From NCBI GenBank assembly GCA_016169945.1, contig JADLSH010000279.1, forward strand, positions 1,798,001 to 1,862,000: a stretch of DNA of 64,000 nucleotides. Direction: 5' to 3'. Of the stretch, positions 1 to 12,034 are shown piece by piece. Positions within the stretch are counted from its first letter, which is position 1; the number at the start of each line of letters is the position of its first letter. The notes beneath the pieces were generated by a model. The model worked only from the letters and a program-made list of their open reading frames with translations. It did not search any database and was not told the DNA's origin. The position numbers and the translations under genes are program-made. This DNA is from Trachythela sp. YZ-2020. Taxonomy: Eukaryota; Cnidaria; Anthozoa; Malacalcyonacea; Clavulariidae.

Positions 1-45
1 AAATAATCATTATGCATTAAAATAATCGTTATGCTGTCACCTAGG

Positions 46-350
46 TTCAGTGTGTGTGTGTGTGTGTTTGTTTGTCCGTGAGCACGATAACTAAAAAAAT
101 ATCAAATATTTTAAACACGAAAATTGGATGGTCATAAGCCAACGACAAATAAGATTTTGTTTCAATTTGGATCAAAATTGATTGAGAAACCACGTACAAA
201 AGTTTGTCTTTCTTACACCGGCTGAACAGAACGGAATGCGTAATTAATGCATGTATAATTTATGCATGAATAATCTATGCACGTATAATTTATGCATGAA
301 TCCTTGACTTAATTTGCTGGCGGAGGTATCCAGTCTCTGAGTGACCTCTT
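46..350. repeat. Dispersed repeat with TG microsatellite end
   Basis: Starts with a (TG)n run and continues with a stretch also found at about 5985-6220 and, reversed, at about 46600-46800. Shared features are a GTTTGTTTGT block, a long AT-rich middle with repeated TATAATTTATGCATGAAT units and a closing CTGGCGGAG. Family unknown; no coding capacity seen. Confidence 0.5.
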
Positions 351-386
351 GCGTTTATTCTTGAAATCGGATAATGCCCATCAAAC

Positions 387-3300
387 CTGAATTTTTTCGT
401 GGACGGTGAAGTTTCTTGTCGTAGTAGCACGGACTTTCTTGGGTGTCACCATGGCTGCATATTGGTCAATGTTTGAACTGTGATAACCAGATTTATGAAC
501 TCCTTTAAATGTGGCTTGGACAGGAGCAGCCATTTCATGACCATTGTGGGTTTCACATTCCTATAATTAAAGAAACATTTGCTCAAAGTGCTACTAACCT
601 CAACTATGATTTTTGGTACGTGTAATATTTGGATCATTCTGAGAAGAAATGCAATGTATCTTTATAGTAAAAATCCTCATCTTGATCAACTTTTTCACTG
701 TCAAAGTTGCCGGATATGATGTCATTATATGAATATTAGCATAAAAAAATAAGGAAAACTAATTTGCAATTCACCTAATGACATCATATCCGGTAACTTT
801 GACAGTGAAAAAGTTGATCAAGGTGAGGATTTTTACTATAAAAGATATTTACATTCTTCTCAATTATTTAATATTACACATACCAAATCACATTGGGTTG
901 GTGGGTTAGTAACACTTTAAAAATAAAATGTCCAAACAAACTTTTGTCCAATTGAGTTTAGTTTGTAGTCTATACAATAAGTTTCAAAAATGCAGGTGGT
1001 AGGTGGATAGGTGGATATCATAGTGTATAATTGTGCCTTAGAATGGTGATTGATTCATGCAATGTTTGATCAAATGCAATTATGTTTTCATAGTCAAGAA
1101 TGTAAGAAGTTTTCCAGTTTGGTTTGATTTTACCAAACCTTTCTCCGTTCTTTTTCTCCTAGATTCTCTCAAAGTCTCTCGTCTTTCTTTTCAAGTTTTA
1201 TTTGCGAAAAGTTTTTGCGAAGAATGAAAGTAAGGAGTGCTCAATTGTGCTGCCCTCGCTCGTCGCCAGATTTTGCTCTCGACTAGCAGAGGTCGACTTG
1301 GAGCAAGTCTAGTTTTCTCCGGGTATTCCGGTTTCTGCCTAAGGATAAAGACTTTGCTGGACCTCTAGGGAGAACAGTTTAAAACCACTCCATAGAACTT
1401 TGTATTTTTTGCTCTCTGGAAATACTGGGATGAAAAAGAGGATGGAAAAGTAAAAACGTGGCTTTGAAAGGTCAACCAAATTGCAGCGCAGTGCTCTGAC
1501 CGGTGCCCACAGAGTACAGTTGCCTAGAGCTCGCCCATAAACTCATGAAAAATATCGGGATGATGGCGTAGTGCGGTAAAGTTCCGGTCAAACGAGGATG
1601 AGAGTTGATGAGAGTCAATGAGAGGTGCAACTCTCGCTAGCGTTTGACCGCCAACTCTCATGCACTCTCATCAACATAGTTTTCCCTCGTTTGACCGGTA
1701 CGCGTGGTAATATCCAGTCAACTCTCATGCAACTCTTGTTCTCGTTTGACCAGGGCACGAGCGTTGATGAAACTCTCATGCAATGCAAACTCTCGCTTCG
1801 GCTAATTACTCTCATCAACTCTCATTCTCATTTGACCAGAGCTTAGGGGTGAAATTAAGATTTAATCAAACTTGTTCCCATACCTGCACCTCCTCCGCCT
1901 TCTTAATACTTTCATCATAAGTCATTTGAAACGTGGCTTTCTTCTCCTCCTCCAAGGCTTCATCGAATTCCGTCATGGATATATTGAATGTTATTTCATG
2001 AGAATTCAGTGGCGTGTCCATGTCATTCAGACTTATGGCGGAAATCTTTTGTGATTTTAACGAGCGCTTGAAATCTTCTTTCTGCCCGTCATGTGTAGGT
2101 GTGCTTTCATTTACTGTTGAAACTGGACTTTGCGTTTGTGGTGCTAAAGGTCTGTTACCTTTACGGGGGCTTAAAACTGTCTCCTTGGGCTTACTGGTAG
2201 CTGGTGGTGGTAGCAAACCTTGACAAGACACAAGACATTAGACACATATCAATCTATAATTAACATAGGACATTTACATAATTTTTGCGTTGTGTGCAGA
2301 GGTACTATACCTTCCTGATAAAGATGACAATGGTAATATATTTATTTAATGTCAACTGTACAGGGTGTGGTTGCCCAATCCACGCGAGCCAGCTCTAGGC
2401 TCATTTTACAACCCCCTACTCTCGACCTACAAAAGCAGGCTTAACTCAGCGTAAGGGGCACGCGCTAACCGCATCAGCCAACAGTGCTCTCCTGAAATAA
2501 CTTTTGGGCTAGATGAATCAAGCAAAAGACAATTTTCCCACAACGCTTGACGAACAGAAACTCACAAAGTACAAAGAACAAATATTGCAGAATTTAAAAG
2601 AATCACAGGGAGATCGACAAGCACCATATGGTTACTACCTGTATTTTGAAAATTTAGCCATGCAAAGAAAAATAATCTAACAATAAAGACATTGTGAATG
2701 GAACCATGCAACCTCTTTCATAGGCTCTTATCTCTTGGGGAGATAAATGGAACTAGACTATGAATCAACGAAGCTCAACTAATTAGGCTTCCTTTTCGAT
2801 TCAAAAGCTAACAAATTTTTATCTACCTCATCAAGGGAGATTCTTCTTAACTTCCATATCTTAACTCCCTGATATTTACTATAATTCAAAGTTAGTTTTA
2901 AACCCCAGTCAAACGAGGATGAGAGTTGAAACTCTCGCTCGCGTTTGACCGCCAACTCTGAACTCTCATCGACTCTCATGCACTCTCATCAACTCTCATC
3001 AACTCTCATGCACTCTCATCGACTCTCATGCGCTCTCATAAACTTTGAGCTGGTTCAAATTTTGACGAGTGTTGATGAGTGTTTTGCTCGTTTGACCGGT
3101 CACGAGAGTTGCATAAGAATTTTATACAACTATAGTCAGACTAGTGTTTTGCACTTTCTACAAGAATTGGCTTAGCAAAATAACACGTTCTGACTGTGTC
3201 TATAACAAGAAAAGCTTAAAGTAATAAAGAAGGAAATCTAAACACTTGAACAAACTCTCATGCAAAACTCTCGCTCGCCAACTCTCATCCTCGTTTCAAG

Positions 3301-6300
3301 ACCTGGGGCCGATTGTATAAAAAAGTAGTTAAAGTTAACTATATAGTTAGTGCGAAAGTTAACCAATCAGAATCGTGAATTTTACAGTTAACTACTATTT
3401 AACTACAAAACGGGTAGTTAAAATGTAGTTAAGACTTTTATACAACCGGCCCCAGGGCTTTAGTTTTTGCAGGGCGCGAAATAACGGCCGGTCAACGGAC
3501 AATGTCCGACCAAAATGAGTAGTTGTCCGGTCAAACTCTCGCATGACCGGTCATTTTGACCGGCTACTTTTTAAAGTTTACATGTAATTCAGTTGCTAAA
3601 TAAAGCGAACGAGCAAACTATTTTCATGCAATTTTCTCATGCATTAAGTTTCGAAGTTGCTGACAAGTGAAAATAGCCGGCACGCAGTGGCTGCAACTGT
3701 CAAAACTTATGTTCTTCGTTAATTTCGTCTGATGTTGCGTTTACTTTGAATAATATTTACTGTACGGACTTTACAATAAAACTCAGAAGTGATTCTTGAC
3801 TTCTACAGACATTTTTCTAGTTACATTAAGTTTGGCTTTAGTTTAGCTGAATAATTTGACCGGCCAGAAATGCGGGATGTCCGAGTTAATTTGGTTTGGC
3901 CTGTCACCTTGACAGGAAACCCTCCAGCCGTTATTTTGCGCCCTGTTTTTGGTATAGAGAATATGATTCTTTCAATGCTAGTCCGTTTTATAACGATGTA
4001 TTTTCTTACCTTTACTTGGGCTTGATATTGTCTCTGTTGTTGTAGAAGCCAAGACGGTTTTTGCGTTTTTGTTTCTTTCAAGCGTCGATTTCTTCGCGGG
4101 TATGTTACTCTCTAGTTCACCTTCGCAACGTTTTGATGCTTTTTGGACAGCTTCACCTATAACGGGGGTTGAAAGATAAGACTATCCAATTTGCATTAAA
4201 CGGTATTTCTAGCAAGTTGCAGACACTCGTGAGTTCAAAAAATGTTTATCAAAATTGCACGTCTATCGTATATTCTAGGTATTCAATGAATTTTGGGAGA
4301 CTTTGTGACTTTATTTATCTCATGCATAATGAATCGGTAAGAGTGTAAAAGAGACATATTTCCGTAAGACGCAGTGTAGATAGCTTATGTCGGATCGAAA
4401 TCGTTAGTTTATATTAAACGTAAATTCAATATATTTATGCAAATCATTGAGAATATGTTTTTGGTCAAAAATTTTGGGCGTCCAATTCCGTTGTGAATCA
4501 GCAGTGCGGCAATGTTTAGATATTTTGAATATCTCTAAAAATGATAAACTAATTATTCCAATTCTAGTCCATTACCTGTCGTTTCATTGGTTGGTGGAAC
4601 CGGGGCAGGCCGTTTAAGACTAATGTTAACACTGGACTGATTAACTTTAGTTTCACTTTCATCATTATTCATGGGCTCAGAATTCTGGACTCTCGGTGGC
4701 TTGGCCGGTGGAATATTTTGACCGGTACGCGGAGGCTTAGTAGGGATACCCTCGGAACTCTTTCGTGGAGGGGCCACGGGTTGTTGGGGTTTGATGACCT
4801 TGGCTGTGACTGTAACACGTGGTGGCTTTGAGGGTGTAACTTTTGTTGCGGGTTTAGGGGAGTCCTCGTTCGAATTGTTTCGAGGATCGTTGAAAAATCG
4901 TCCACCAGCTGTAAGACTTGATCTAGGTTCTTTTATGGACGGGAAGACTTTCTCAGATTCATTTGATTTCACCTTTTAATAATAGGTCTTAAGTTTACAT
5001 TAGGTATATAATGTAGAATACATCTAATTTAAAGGAAGCACGGGTGGCAGATGCGGTTAGCACGCTGTCCCTCACCTCTGAGTTAAGCTGGCTATACGGC
5101 AGGTCGATGGCAGGGATTTACTTAGGTTGGGTAACGTCCATGTGCTTGATAAACTCATGTGAGTTGGGATTGGTTGGTTCTCTCCAGTGCTTCGAGGGTT
5201 TTCTCCGGGTACTCCGATTACACAGTATTTGCTTTTTAAATCTTTCTGACTGACACGATATTTCTGTAGGTCTGTACGGTCTGTAGAATATATTAGAAAG
5301 ATACATTTTCAGACCCACAGCATATCGTGTATAGACGCTACGAAAGCTACGCGTTTCTGATTTTCAAGCTGGGGATGGGCTACCCTGGCCAAGCGTGTAC
5401 CCGCACCTCTCATTTAAAATTCTAACTTTTTTGTAGAAACTGCTAGCCAGGACCCACGCAAGGAAAGCAGCTTTGGCGAAGAAACGTGAGGAAGTGGCAA
5501 GTCGAAGTCCCGTTGTCACTCCACGTCGTCCATTATCTGAAGACGATTTTTCAGCCGGTCGATTTCAACTAATTCAAAAAATTACTACAAACCTGCAATG
5601 GTTTTTCAGCTTGATTACCAATTACTTTAGCAGGGGCAACATTTGCATCGTCTTGCACCTGTTTCATGTACAATGCCTTTCGATCCTGCAATGCAGAATT
5701 ATTATCAAAATTATTCGATCAATATTCAGCTACGTTTACCGCTGGACATGTACATTTTATTGAATTACTTTCCAAATTATAAATTATCAAGAATTAGTTC
5801 TAGATCTTTTAACTGAAATGAGTTTTATATGTAATATTTTTCCGAAATAATTTTCTTCTTTCGTATTATTAGTATTATTAGTATAATTGTTTTGAAAATG
5901 ATGAATTAACTATTGTTGTAAATGTTGAAATGATGAATAAATTTTGATCTTATTTATATTCAGCTACGTTTTCACCTACAGTAAGTTTGTTTGTTTGTGT
6001 CGGTTTGTTTGTATGTCATCAAAACGACCAACGGCCGTAGTCCAAGGACAAATCAATCAAATTTTGGTTGAATTTGGATGAGAAATTCACAAAAATTTGT
6101 CTTGGTTTTCCGGGCTTAAAAGAACAATTGAATACATTATTAATGTATGTATAATTATGGTATAATTATGCAAGAATACTTGTCTTTCACTGGCGGAGTT
6201 ATGCAGTCTCAGAGTGCGTGAAAAATACAACAAGACGAAGGGCTTTCACTCGAAACGTCGAAGTACCTTTTCAGGTACTTTGATCCTACAGACCCTCTAG

Positions 6301-8634
6301 TTAATAGTGGGTTACTTTTAAAACATACTAATTTGCAAAGTACCTTAACTGAAGGACTGTCTGTGTTATTAACAACGTCATCTTTCAGAACTTTCTTCAA
6401 TTCTGGCTCATCACAGGTAACTTTGTCCAACTTTTCACCATTCTGTTCGATGTTTCTTTTCGTAGGTGTGGGTTTCAACGCACTTTTAGCCTCCCCTAAC
6501 TCAATGAAACATTCCTTCTGCTGAAGACTCGCTTGTTTTGCAAACTTCTCGTAGCAAACGCTTTTTGGAGTGCCTGCAACATGTTCGGTTGTCTTGACGA
6601 CAACGGGTGTACCAGTGGATGGTTTAATGGGAGTGGTGCCCCCGGAATGTTCATTTCTGACGGGAGTTGAACCCAGAGGCTTGGGGATGTTCTCAGACAA
6701 TGGACGACGTGGAGTGACAACAGGACTTCGACTTGCCACTTCCTCACGTTTCTTCGCCAAAGCTGCTTTCCTTGCGTGGGTCCTGGCTAGCAGTTTCTAC
6801 AACAAAGTTAGAATTTTAAATGAGAGGTGCGGGCGTACACGCTTGGCCAGGGTAGCCCATCCCCAGCTTGCTGTGCATGCCCCACACTCCATGCCTATAG
6901 TCGAACCTTGCTCACTCAGTAATTAATCCTCTACCAAATCAATCAAGCTCAATATTAAATATATAACTTTCTTTAGTCGATTGCTTGTCAACCAATCATG
7001 TTTAACTAGCTTGATTGTGATTGCTTGGGCTTGTTGAAATCTGGAAATTGTAGTTACAAACATTGATATTCCGTGCAAGAATAGTGTTTTTATCTGCAAC
7101 AGTATGTTAATTATCATACCAAGGCTCAAAATAACGGCCGATCACCGGTCAATGACAGGCCAAATCTTGGCTCTGGGAATGAGAATGATTTTTGAGATAT
7201 TGTGGAAACTGTTAAATTTTATGTCAATTTGTGTATGATTCATGCGTTGATGTTTAACTTTCCCAACATGCTGAGAGGTGGGACGAGCTGACCATTTGGG
7301 ACGAGCTGACTGTTTACGAAAGGGAAAATTGTATCGCCGACAGCCAAAACGATCTTGCCGAGAATGTGAGAGACTTAGCCAGGGTTTGTGGTTTACCCGT
7401 CCACTCAACGAGTGCCCGGAAATGCACTCAATTTTTGCTAGTTGCTGTGAAACAAGCTTAATCATCTATGATCTATTGTTAAATATCTTAGCAAATTTGA
7501 AGTCTGTATGATGTAGCAATGAAATAAAGACAAAATACTGGAGTTTTGTGTGTTTTAAAATATTTTTGCCCATTCACTTTCAAAAATGCCTGTCCAAAAG
7601 ACGGGTGGATGGCCCTCAGGCTAAGCCCCTGTGAGAATGCTTCTACTAAGATCAAGTGACAATGCATCGGTACCAGCATAATAGTGCAGAATATGATTAA
7701 TTTTATGCATTTTTTGTTACAGATGGAACCGACTGGTCACCATGACCGGCATATGATGTCAATTAAGACAAAGTTATTTTGAGCTCTGTCATACACAAAC
7801 TATGATTTAGTACAGTGGCGCCGGCAAGGGGGGGCGAGGGGGGCGGCCGCCCCCCCAATATTTTACAGAATGGGTTTCCAGATTCGTCCAAATCTGGTGA
7901 CGAGAATGAACTGCAAATGCCATTTAGACAATTCGAAATTTCGGGAAAATTGTTTAATTTCCAAAATTGTTCGGAAAATTGTTTTCCCGGGGGAAAATTG
8001 TTTGCCCCCCCAAAAATAAATCCTGGCGGCGCCACTGATTTAGTACTGCTGCCTCAGTCAATATGCAGGTATTTGAACAGTTCAACTAGACCTGTTTTAT
8101 TATTACAATTATTATATAAAATAACAATTTTGTAGATGTGGTTATGAAGTAGAATGGAATCTCTTGAATGTACAAATTTTATACAAAACCCCAAGGCTGC
8201 CCAGTTATGGCAATTAAATCGGTAGTGTGTTATAAAGCTCATGCTATATCAGGGTTTTATATAAAAGCAAAACTCCTTGCTTTAATATATAGACAGTGAG
8301 AAAACCAGACAGTTATATTATCTTTACAAAATATGATATATAAATTCCAAGAAATCAAATAAATACAGTATATATATACATATAACCACAAAAACCACAA
8401 ATTAGCCATTAGTTAGCCTACACACTTAATAACAAATAATAAACTCAAAACGTACACATCTTACAAACGAATTAACAACAATTAAAAAAATAAACAAACT
8501 AGAATCCAAACGGCCATATTTCGAAAGCGGAATAATCCTCAAACTTTCGACGAATTTCTCTGCCAAAACATTTTAAAAAGGTTAAAAGTCTAAATAAAAC
8601 GAAACTGTTACTATACCTCTGTAAATGGATCCAT
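387..8634 (-). CDS. ANLN: Anillin, N-terminal half (partial gene, six exons)
   Basis: Actin-, myosin- and septin-binding scaffold of the cytokinetic contractile ring. Exons on the minus strand: 8617-8634, 6344-6796, 4576-4972, 4010-4156, 1884-2218, 387-560. All are bounded by AG/GT and join in phase, giving about 508 residues. Exon 1 encodes MDPFTE and exon 2 continues KLLARTHARKAALAKKRE; human anillin begins MDPFTEKLLERTRARR, which fixes both the identity and the start. Exon 2 (residues 7-157) is rich in SP/TP sites, including SPVVTPRRPLSE, a likely mitotic-kinase target. Exon 3 (158-290) is proline-rich with four PxxxPR motifs. Exon 5 ends in an acidic, helical stretch (MTEFDEALEEEKK). The anillin-homology and PH domains lie beyond the left edge. 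An extra small exon between 560 and 1884 cannot be excluded. Family call is firm; exon ends are inferred from splice consensus and phase. Confidence 0.9.
575..925. repeat. Inverted-repeat element beside anillin exon 6
   Basis: The best-matched arms, about 70 bases each around 661-732 and 777-850, share TCACTGTCAAAGTT and its complement. Weaker complementarity extends outward to about 575 and 925 (TGCTACTAACC against GTTACTAACC). It ends close to the splice acceptor of the exon at 387-560. Probably a MITE. Confidence 0.7.
1583..1841. mobile_element. Foldback element built from ACTCTCATCA units
   Basis: The ends are inverted (GGTCAAACGAGGATGAGAG against CTCTCATTCTCATTTGACC). The interior is a chain of short CTCTCATGCA/CTCTCATCAA repeats in both orientations, with GTTTGACC spacers. 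Related copies are at 2909-3305 and 38805-39080. No ORF of interest; non-autonomous. Confidence 0.65.
2360..2500 (-). mobile_element. tRNA-related SINE fragment
   Basis: Read on the minus strand it contains GATGCGGTTAGCGCGTG followed by a TGAGTTAAGCCTG block. This matches the head of the element at 5040-5235 (GATGCGGTTAGCACGCTG, TGAGTTAAGCTGG). An A-box-like segment suggests a tRNA ancestor. Truncated. Confidence 0.45.
2909..3305. mobile_element. Second ACTCTCATCA foldback element
   Basis: The left end AGTCAAACGAGGATGAGAG is mirrored by CTCTCATCCTCGTTTCAAG at the right. The interior has the same CTCTCATCGACTCTCATG repeats as the copy at 1583-1841. Lies in the intron between the anillin exons at 1884-2218 and 4010-4156. 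Confidence 0.6.
3303..3455. mobile_element. 153-bp MITE with GGGGCCG ends
   Basis: Terminal inverted repeats CTGGGGCCGATTGTATAAAA and TTTTATACAACCGGCCCCAG enclose an AT-rich core with repeated TAGTTAA motifs. It abuts the preceding foldback element. No clear target duplication, so the superfamily is open. Confidence 0.65.
3470..3945. mobile_element. Non-autonomous DNA transposon, CAGGGCGCGAAA family
   Basis: Begins CAGGGCGCGAAATAACGGCC and ends GCCGTTATTTTGCGCCCTG, flanked by TTTTTG on both sides. A second, inverted copy lies at 28110-28618. Inside are many GACCGGTCA-type palindromic motifs and no coding region. The short duplication does not settle the superfamily; the CAG/CTG ends suggest hAT. 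Confidence 0.7.
5040..5235 (+). mobile_element. tRNA-related SINE
   Basis: The head has GATGCGGTTAGCACGCTG. The body has GGTTGGTTCTCTCC and TTCTCCGGGTACTCCG, which recur reversed near 35680-35830 and in part near 1310-1345. The repetition and tRNA-like head support a SINE; the family name is unknown to me. Confidence 0.5.
5365..5541 (+). pseudogene. Inverted partial copy of anillin exon 2 and its splice acceptor
   Basis: This plus-strand stretch is nearly identical to the reverse complement of 6693-6870. It covers the end of anillin intron 1, the TTGTAG acceptor and the first 100 or so coding bases (KLLARTHARK to RRPLSE). After CATTATCTGA the copies diverge and the frame enters unrelated sequence. 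It lies in anillin intron 2 in opposite orientation to the gene, so it cannot be spliced into the normal message. It is a recent duplication, or an assembly join error. Confidence 0.8.
7120..7770. repeat. Degenerate GACCGG-rich repeat
   Basis: Starts near CAAAATAACGGCCGATCACC and ends near CACCATGACCGGCAT. The motifs resemble the ends of the CAGGGCGCGAAA transposons, but the termini are eroded. Short open frames here do not resemble known proteins. Confidence 0.3.
7813..8037. mobile_element. hAT-type MITE (225 bp)
   Basis: Begins CAGTGGCGCCGGCAAGG and ends CCTGGCGGCGCCACTG, flanked by an exact 8-bp duplication ATTTAGTA (7805-7812 and 8038-8045). An 8-bp duplication with CAGTGGCG ends is diagnostic of hAT elements. 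Lies in anillin intron 1 and encodes no transposase. Confidence 0.9.
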
Positions 8635-9211
8635 TTATTGAAAGGAAAGTTGAACGTTCAGAACATATATGTATAAAATAGTTTACTTCAATTTTGTAGT
8701 TCAACGGAATCTTTCTTGTTCGAATCGTTCGAAATTTTGAATCGAAGGCGGGAGTGTCACGTGGGATACAGCACCCGATTCGGACGTTTGACGCCGACTT
8801 CCAGCCGTACAAATCGTCGCCGAAAATTATGCAGAGTCGCGGCACAGAATACTAACCTATACAGAAAGTCATCTCCATATTGTTTTTGCGTAAGTGCTAT
8901 TCGTCATCGATTCGCCACTCAGCAAGTGCCCTAAACAGAAGTAGTCACCCCCTGGAAGTATTCAAAATGGCTATATTTCCAGGGGGGTGACTACTTCTGT
9001 TTAGGGCACTTGCTGAGTGGCGAATCGATGACGAATAGCACTTACGCAAAAACAATATGGAGATGACTTTCTGTATAGTATTCTGTGGTCGCGGGATGGG
9101 TTCTGAGTTCTGACGCTACACTACAAATTTTTGGGAAAATTTTCAACGCATAAGAATTTTAAAACTATATTAGTAATCTTAGATTAGTGAAGTGCGTCTT
9201 GTTTCGAGAAA
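8635..9211. promoter_or_regulatory. Anillin 5' flank with embedded palindrome
   Basis: About 580 bases upstream of the anillin ATG, presumably holding its 5' UTR and promoter. No clear TATA box is seen in a sensible position. The dominant structure is the inverted repeat at 8839-9092. Function is inferred from position only. Confidence 0.35.
8839..9092. repeat. Long palindrome upstream of anillin
   Basis: Two arms of about 120 bases, almost perfectly complementary, flank a loop of about 20 bases near 8960-8980. The left arm carries TAGGGCACTTGCTGAGTGG in antisense and the right arm carries it in sense. The outer end has a small indel (ACTAACCTATACAG against ACTATACAG). Probably a foldback MITE, inserted where the anillin promoter is expected. 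Confidence 0.8.
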
Positions 9212-10414
9212 ATGGTATTTTCTGATGCGAAGCAAAAAATGACTGCAGTGCAGCCAGCGAACATTCGCCCCATGGTCCCCATAGCGATTTTAGTATTTTA
9301 CTCCCTAATTCAATTGAGTAGCCTATCAATTGAGAGGCCCTTTACTTTTTCATTTCCGTTTTCAGGAGATGACACTCGTTCTTCAAAGAAAAAATATGAT
9401 TCGAGCAAATAGACAGGTGTACGAAACATAATATTGAACATATATGGACACAGTTTTGTCCGAGCCAAAACTAAAAGCAAGAAGCCAGTGTCTATAAAAT
9501 GTCTCAGACTAATATGTATCCGTATAATTAATCAGGAAGCATGGTTATTTCAAAAGGATAAATTCCACATCTTTGACAAAAAATTTGATAAACGATAAAT
9601 GGCCGGTATGAGTACTTAGACAGATTGACATATGTCGTTATCTTATATATTGTAAACTGAAAACGTGTTAAACTTTTGAATAATATAAACTGTTACGTGC
9701 ACAATATCACAATGAGGACAATGGCGAAATGAATATAATATAATATCGACATATCCGCTCTTTATTACAAAAAGAACATCCGAGAGTCATTACAAATTTC
9801 AAGCGGTTTTTAGTGGTGTTTGAGTGAACTACAACATTGGAATAAGAGTCTGTCTACTGAAGGTTTTTATTATAATATTTTATGTGGTCTTTAATATTAT
9901 GATATACTAGTTTGCAAAATTACAGCAAAAGTACAAAGACGGGTACAGTGTCAGTGTCATAATTAGAAGGTCCGTAATCGGTAAGTTAAAATTGAATTAT
10001 TTCTTATTCAAGCATAAATACAATTTATACAATTTATATTATTCTGTCATATTGTAACCTCAAGAGTCAAGAACAAGATACCAAAATTCACGATGAAATT
10101 TTTACTCTACAATTACATTTCATCTCATTCAAGACAAAGTATAATTGTCATTTATTTTCAGGTTAATAAAAGTCCATATTTTTGACAGATAGTTTGATAA
10201 ATGATAAATTTAGCCCCGATAAAAATTTGAGTTGACAAGATGTAATAATTCGGTGTATGTCAATTTTTCCGGCATATATTCCGTGAAATTGTGTATACTG
10301 AATATCTTAATGTATAATGCACGAATGCAAGATAACCAGTAGAATCTACAGACATTTATGTGTTGTAATTCCAGTCACCATAGCCTTAGGCCAAGGCATA
10401 AAGGCAGTTTGCGG

Positions 10415-10656
10415 TTTACAGTCGATTTCATAAACCTTTTGCCAAATATTCCGAAATTCTTCCGAGAACTTCGCAAATTCGCGTGCGAAGTTCAAAAGTT
10501 CGTAATGAAATTCACAAACAGGTTTGTAAACTGCAGAGCATTTGATTGGCTATCTTTTTTTAGTAGCCAATCATTATGAACTTTTGAACTTCGCAAATTC
10601 GCGCGGAACGAACTTCGGAATATTTTGGGAAAAGTTTTATGAAATCGACTGTAAAG
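10415..10656. mobile_element. Inverted-repeat MITE (ACAGTCGATTTCATAAA)
   Basis: The arms begin TTTACAGTCGATTTCATAAA and end TTTATGAAATCGACTGTAAA, with further inner complementarity (AACTTCGCAAATTCGCG on both sides). A related, more diverged copy lies around 60730-60922. Non-coding. Confidence 0.7.
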
Positions 10657-11517
10657 GTCAATAGCTTGGTTCAATTAAGAAAGATCACTACGCCTACGGC
10701 GTCGGTGCCCTTTCCCCAACCTCCACAGAGTCTCGCCTCCGCCCCGCTCCCCTAACAGCTGCCCTGGCGTGGACGAAGGTGAGACTCTGGGAAACAGGTT
10801 GACCTTTCTCGTAATGCCCACCACAAACGAATTCTTAAAAGAGGCCTGATTAATAAGTCCTCGGCCCTGTCCAGTTGCCCTTGACACACGGTTCCAAATA
10901 CAAAGCTGCTTTAGTATTCCCTAACAAAGTATACTTTGCTGTCTTTGATGAAAACGTATAACGGTGTAAAGGCCATGTTCCACGAGGCAATTTTTGCTGC
11001 AACTTGCAACACAATTTCGGACACAGAGCGATGTTAGATAAAAAGTATACTCGCAGAGAAATTGTTAGACTTGCTCTTTCTGTGTTCGCCCACTATATTT
11101 CCGTAAGCGTCATGTAAATTACAATAAATATAGTGGGCCAACACATGAAGAAAGACTAACTTCGAGCAAGTCTAACATTGTGAGCGTGAATATCGTTTTA
11201 CTTTGTCGATATTTTTCTTACAAACATGCCCAGAAGGCAACAAAGAAATGAAAGAGAATGAGGAGTAGAACGCGGGCCATGTTCACAAGCTGACAAAGTT
11301 TGATGGACAACTTTGATCGCGGATCATTGATAACCTGAAAACGTGTACTTTGTAAACGAACCTTAATTAATATTGCATGTCTACTTTATTCCTGTCACCC
11401 ATTCAGCTGTCACAGTCGCATAAACTTAGTAATAAGCTTCGGGTCTTTAGGATCAAACTACCTGAAAAATTCAACAAGAACTTCGACGTTTCGAGCGAAG
11501 GCCCTTCGTCTGGAAAT

Positions 11518-11688
11518 CAGGGGTGGCGGCAGGATTGGGAATTCCCCGATGAGGGGGCTAGGGTCCCCGACGAGGGGTCTACGTTCTTGGAGGCAGTCAA
11601 ACTTTTTATCTGATGTTCAACTTGGGGGGGGGTTCGGGGGCATGCTCCCCCGAGAAAACTTTTCAGCCCCCCCCTAGCGCCACCCCTG
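11518..11688. mobile_element. hAT-type MITE (171 bp)
   Basis: Begins CAGGGGTGGCGGCAGG, ends CTAGCGCCACCCCTG, and is flanked by an exact 8-bp duplication CTGGAAAT (11510-11517 and 11689-11696). GC-rich core, no ORF of interest. It landed at the edge of a hammerhead-like repeat. Confidence 0.9.
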
Positions 11689-12034
11689 CTGGAAATTAGT
11701 AGTGTCGACTTACCGCATGCACTGTAATCGGAATTCGCCATACTGCAATGCCTTTTGTAGCTTATGCACAGGGCACAGACTGTCAGGCATGAAACTTCGT
11801 CCGAAACGGAAGACAATCCTCATTAAATTCCTGTGAAATGTAGATCATTTTTACGTAACCAAACATAGAATTCACAACATTTTCAAGTTTGTGAAAGACA
11901 ATGCACCGTTGAAAACTACATTTTTTACTTTCATTTTCATTTCTTTGACCGGAAAAGACAATCCTCAAAAAGGCACTAGTCTTTCAGAAAAAAAGTTGGG
12001 GGATGATTATATGCACATAAACACACCAGCTCTA

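Noticed and set aside
3821..4081. 86-residue minus-strand frame overlapping the anillin exon at 4010-4156
   Set aside because: It is the wrong frame. Splice phase and the neighbouring exons require the frame reading EAVQKASKRC to ETISSPSK, and the rest is transposon sequence.
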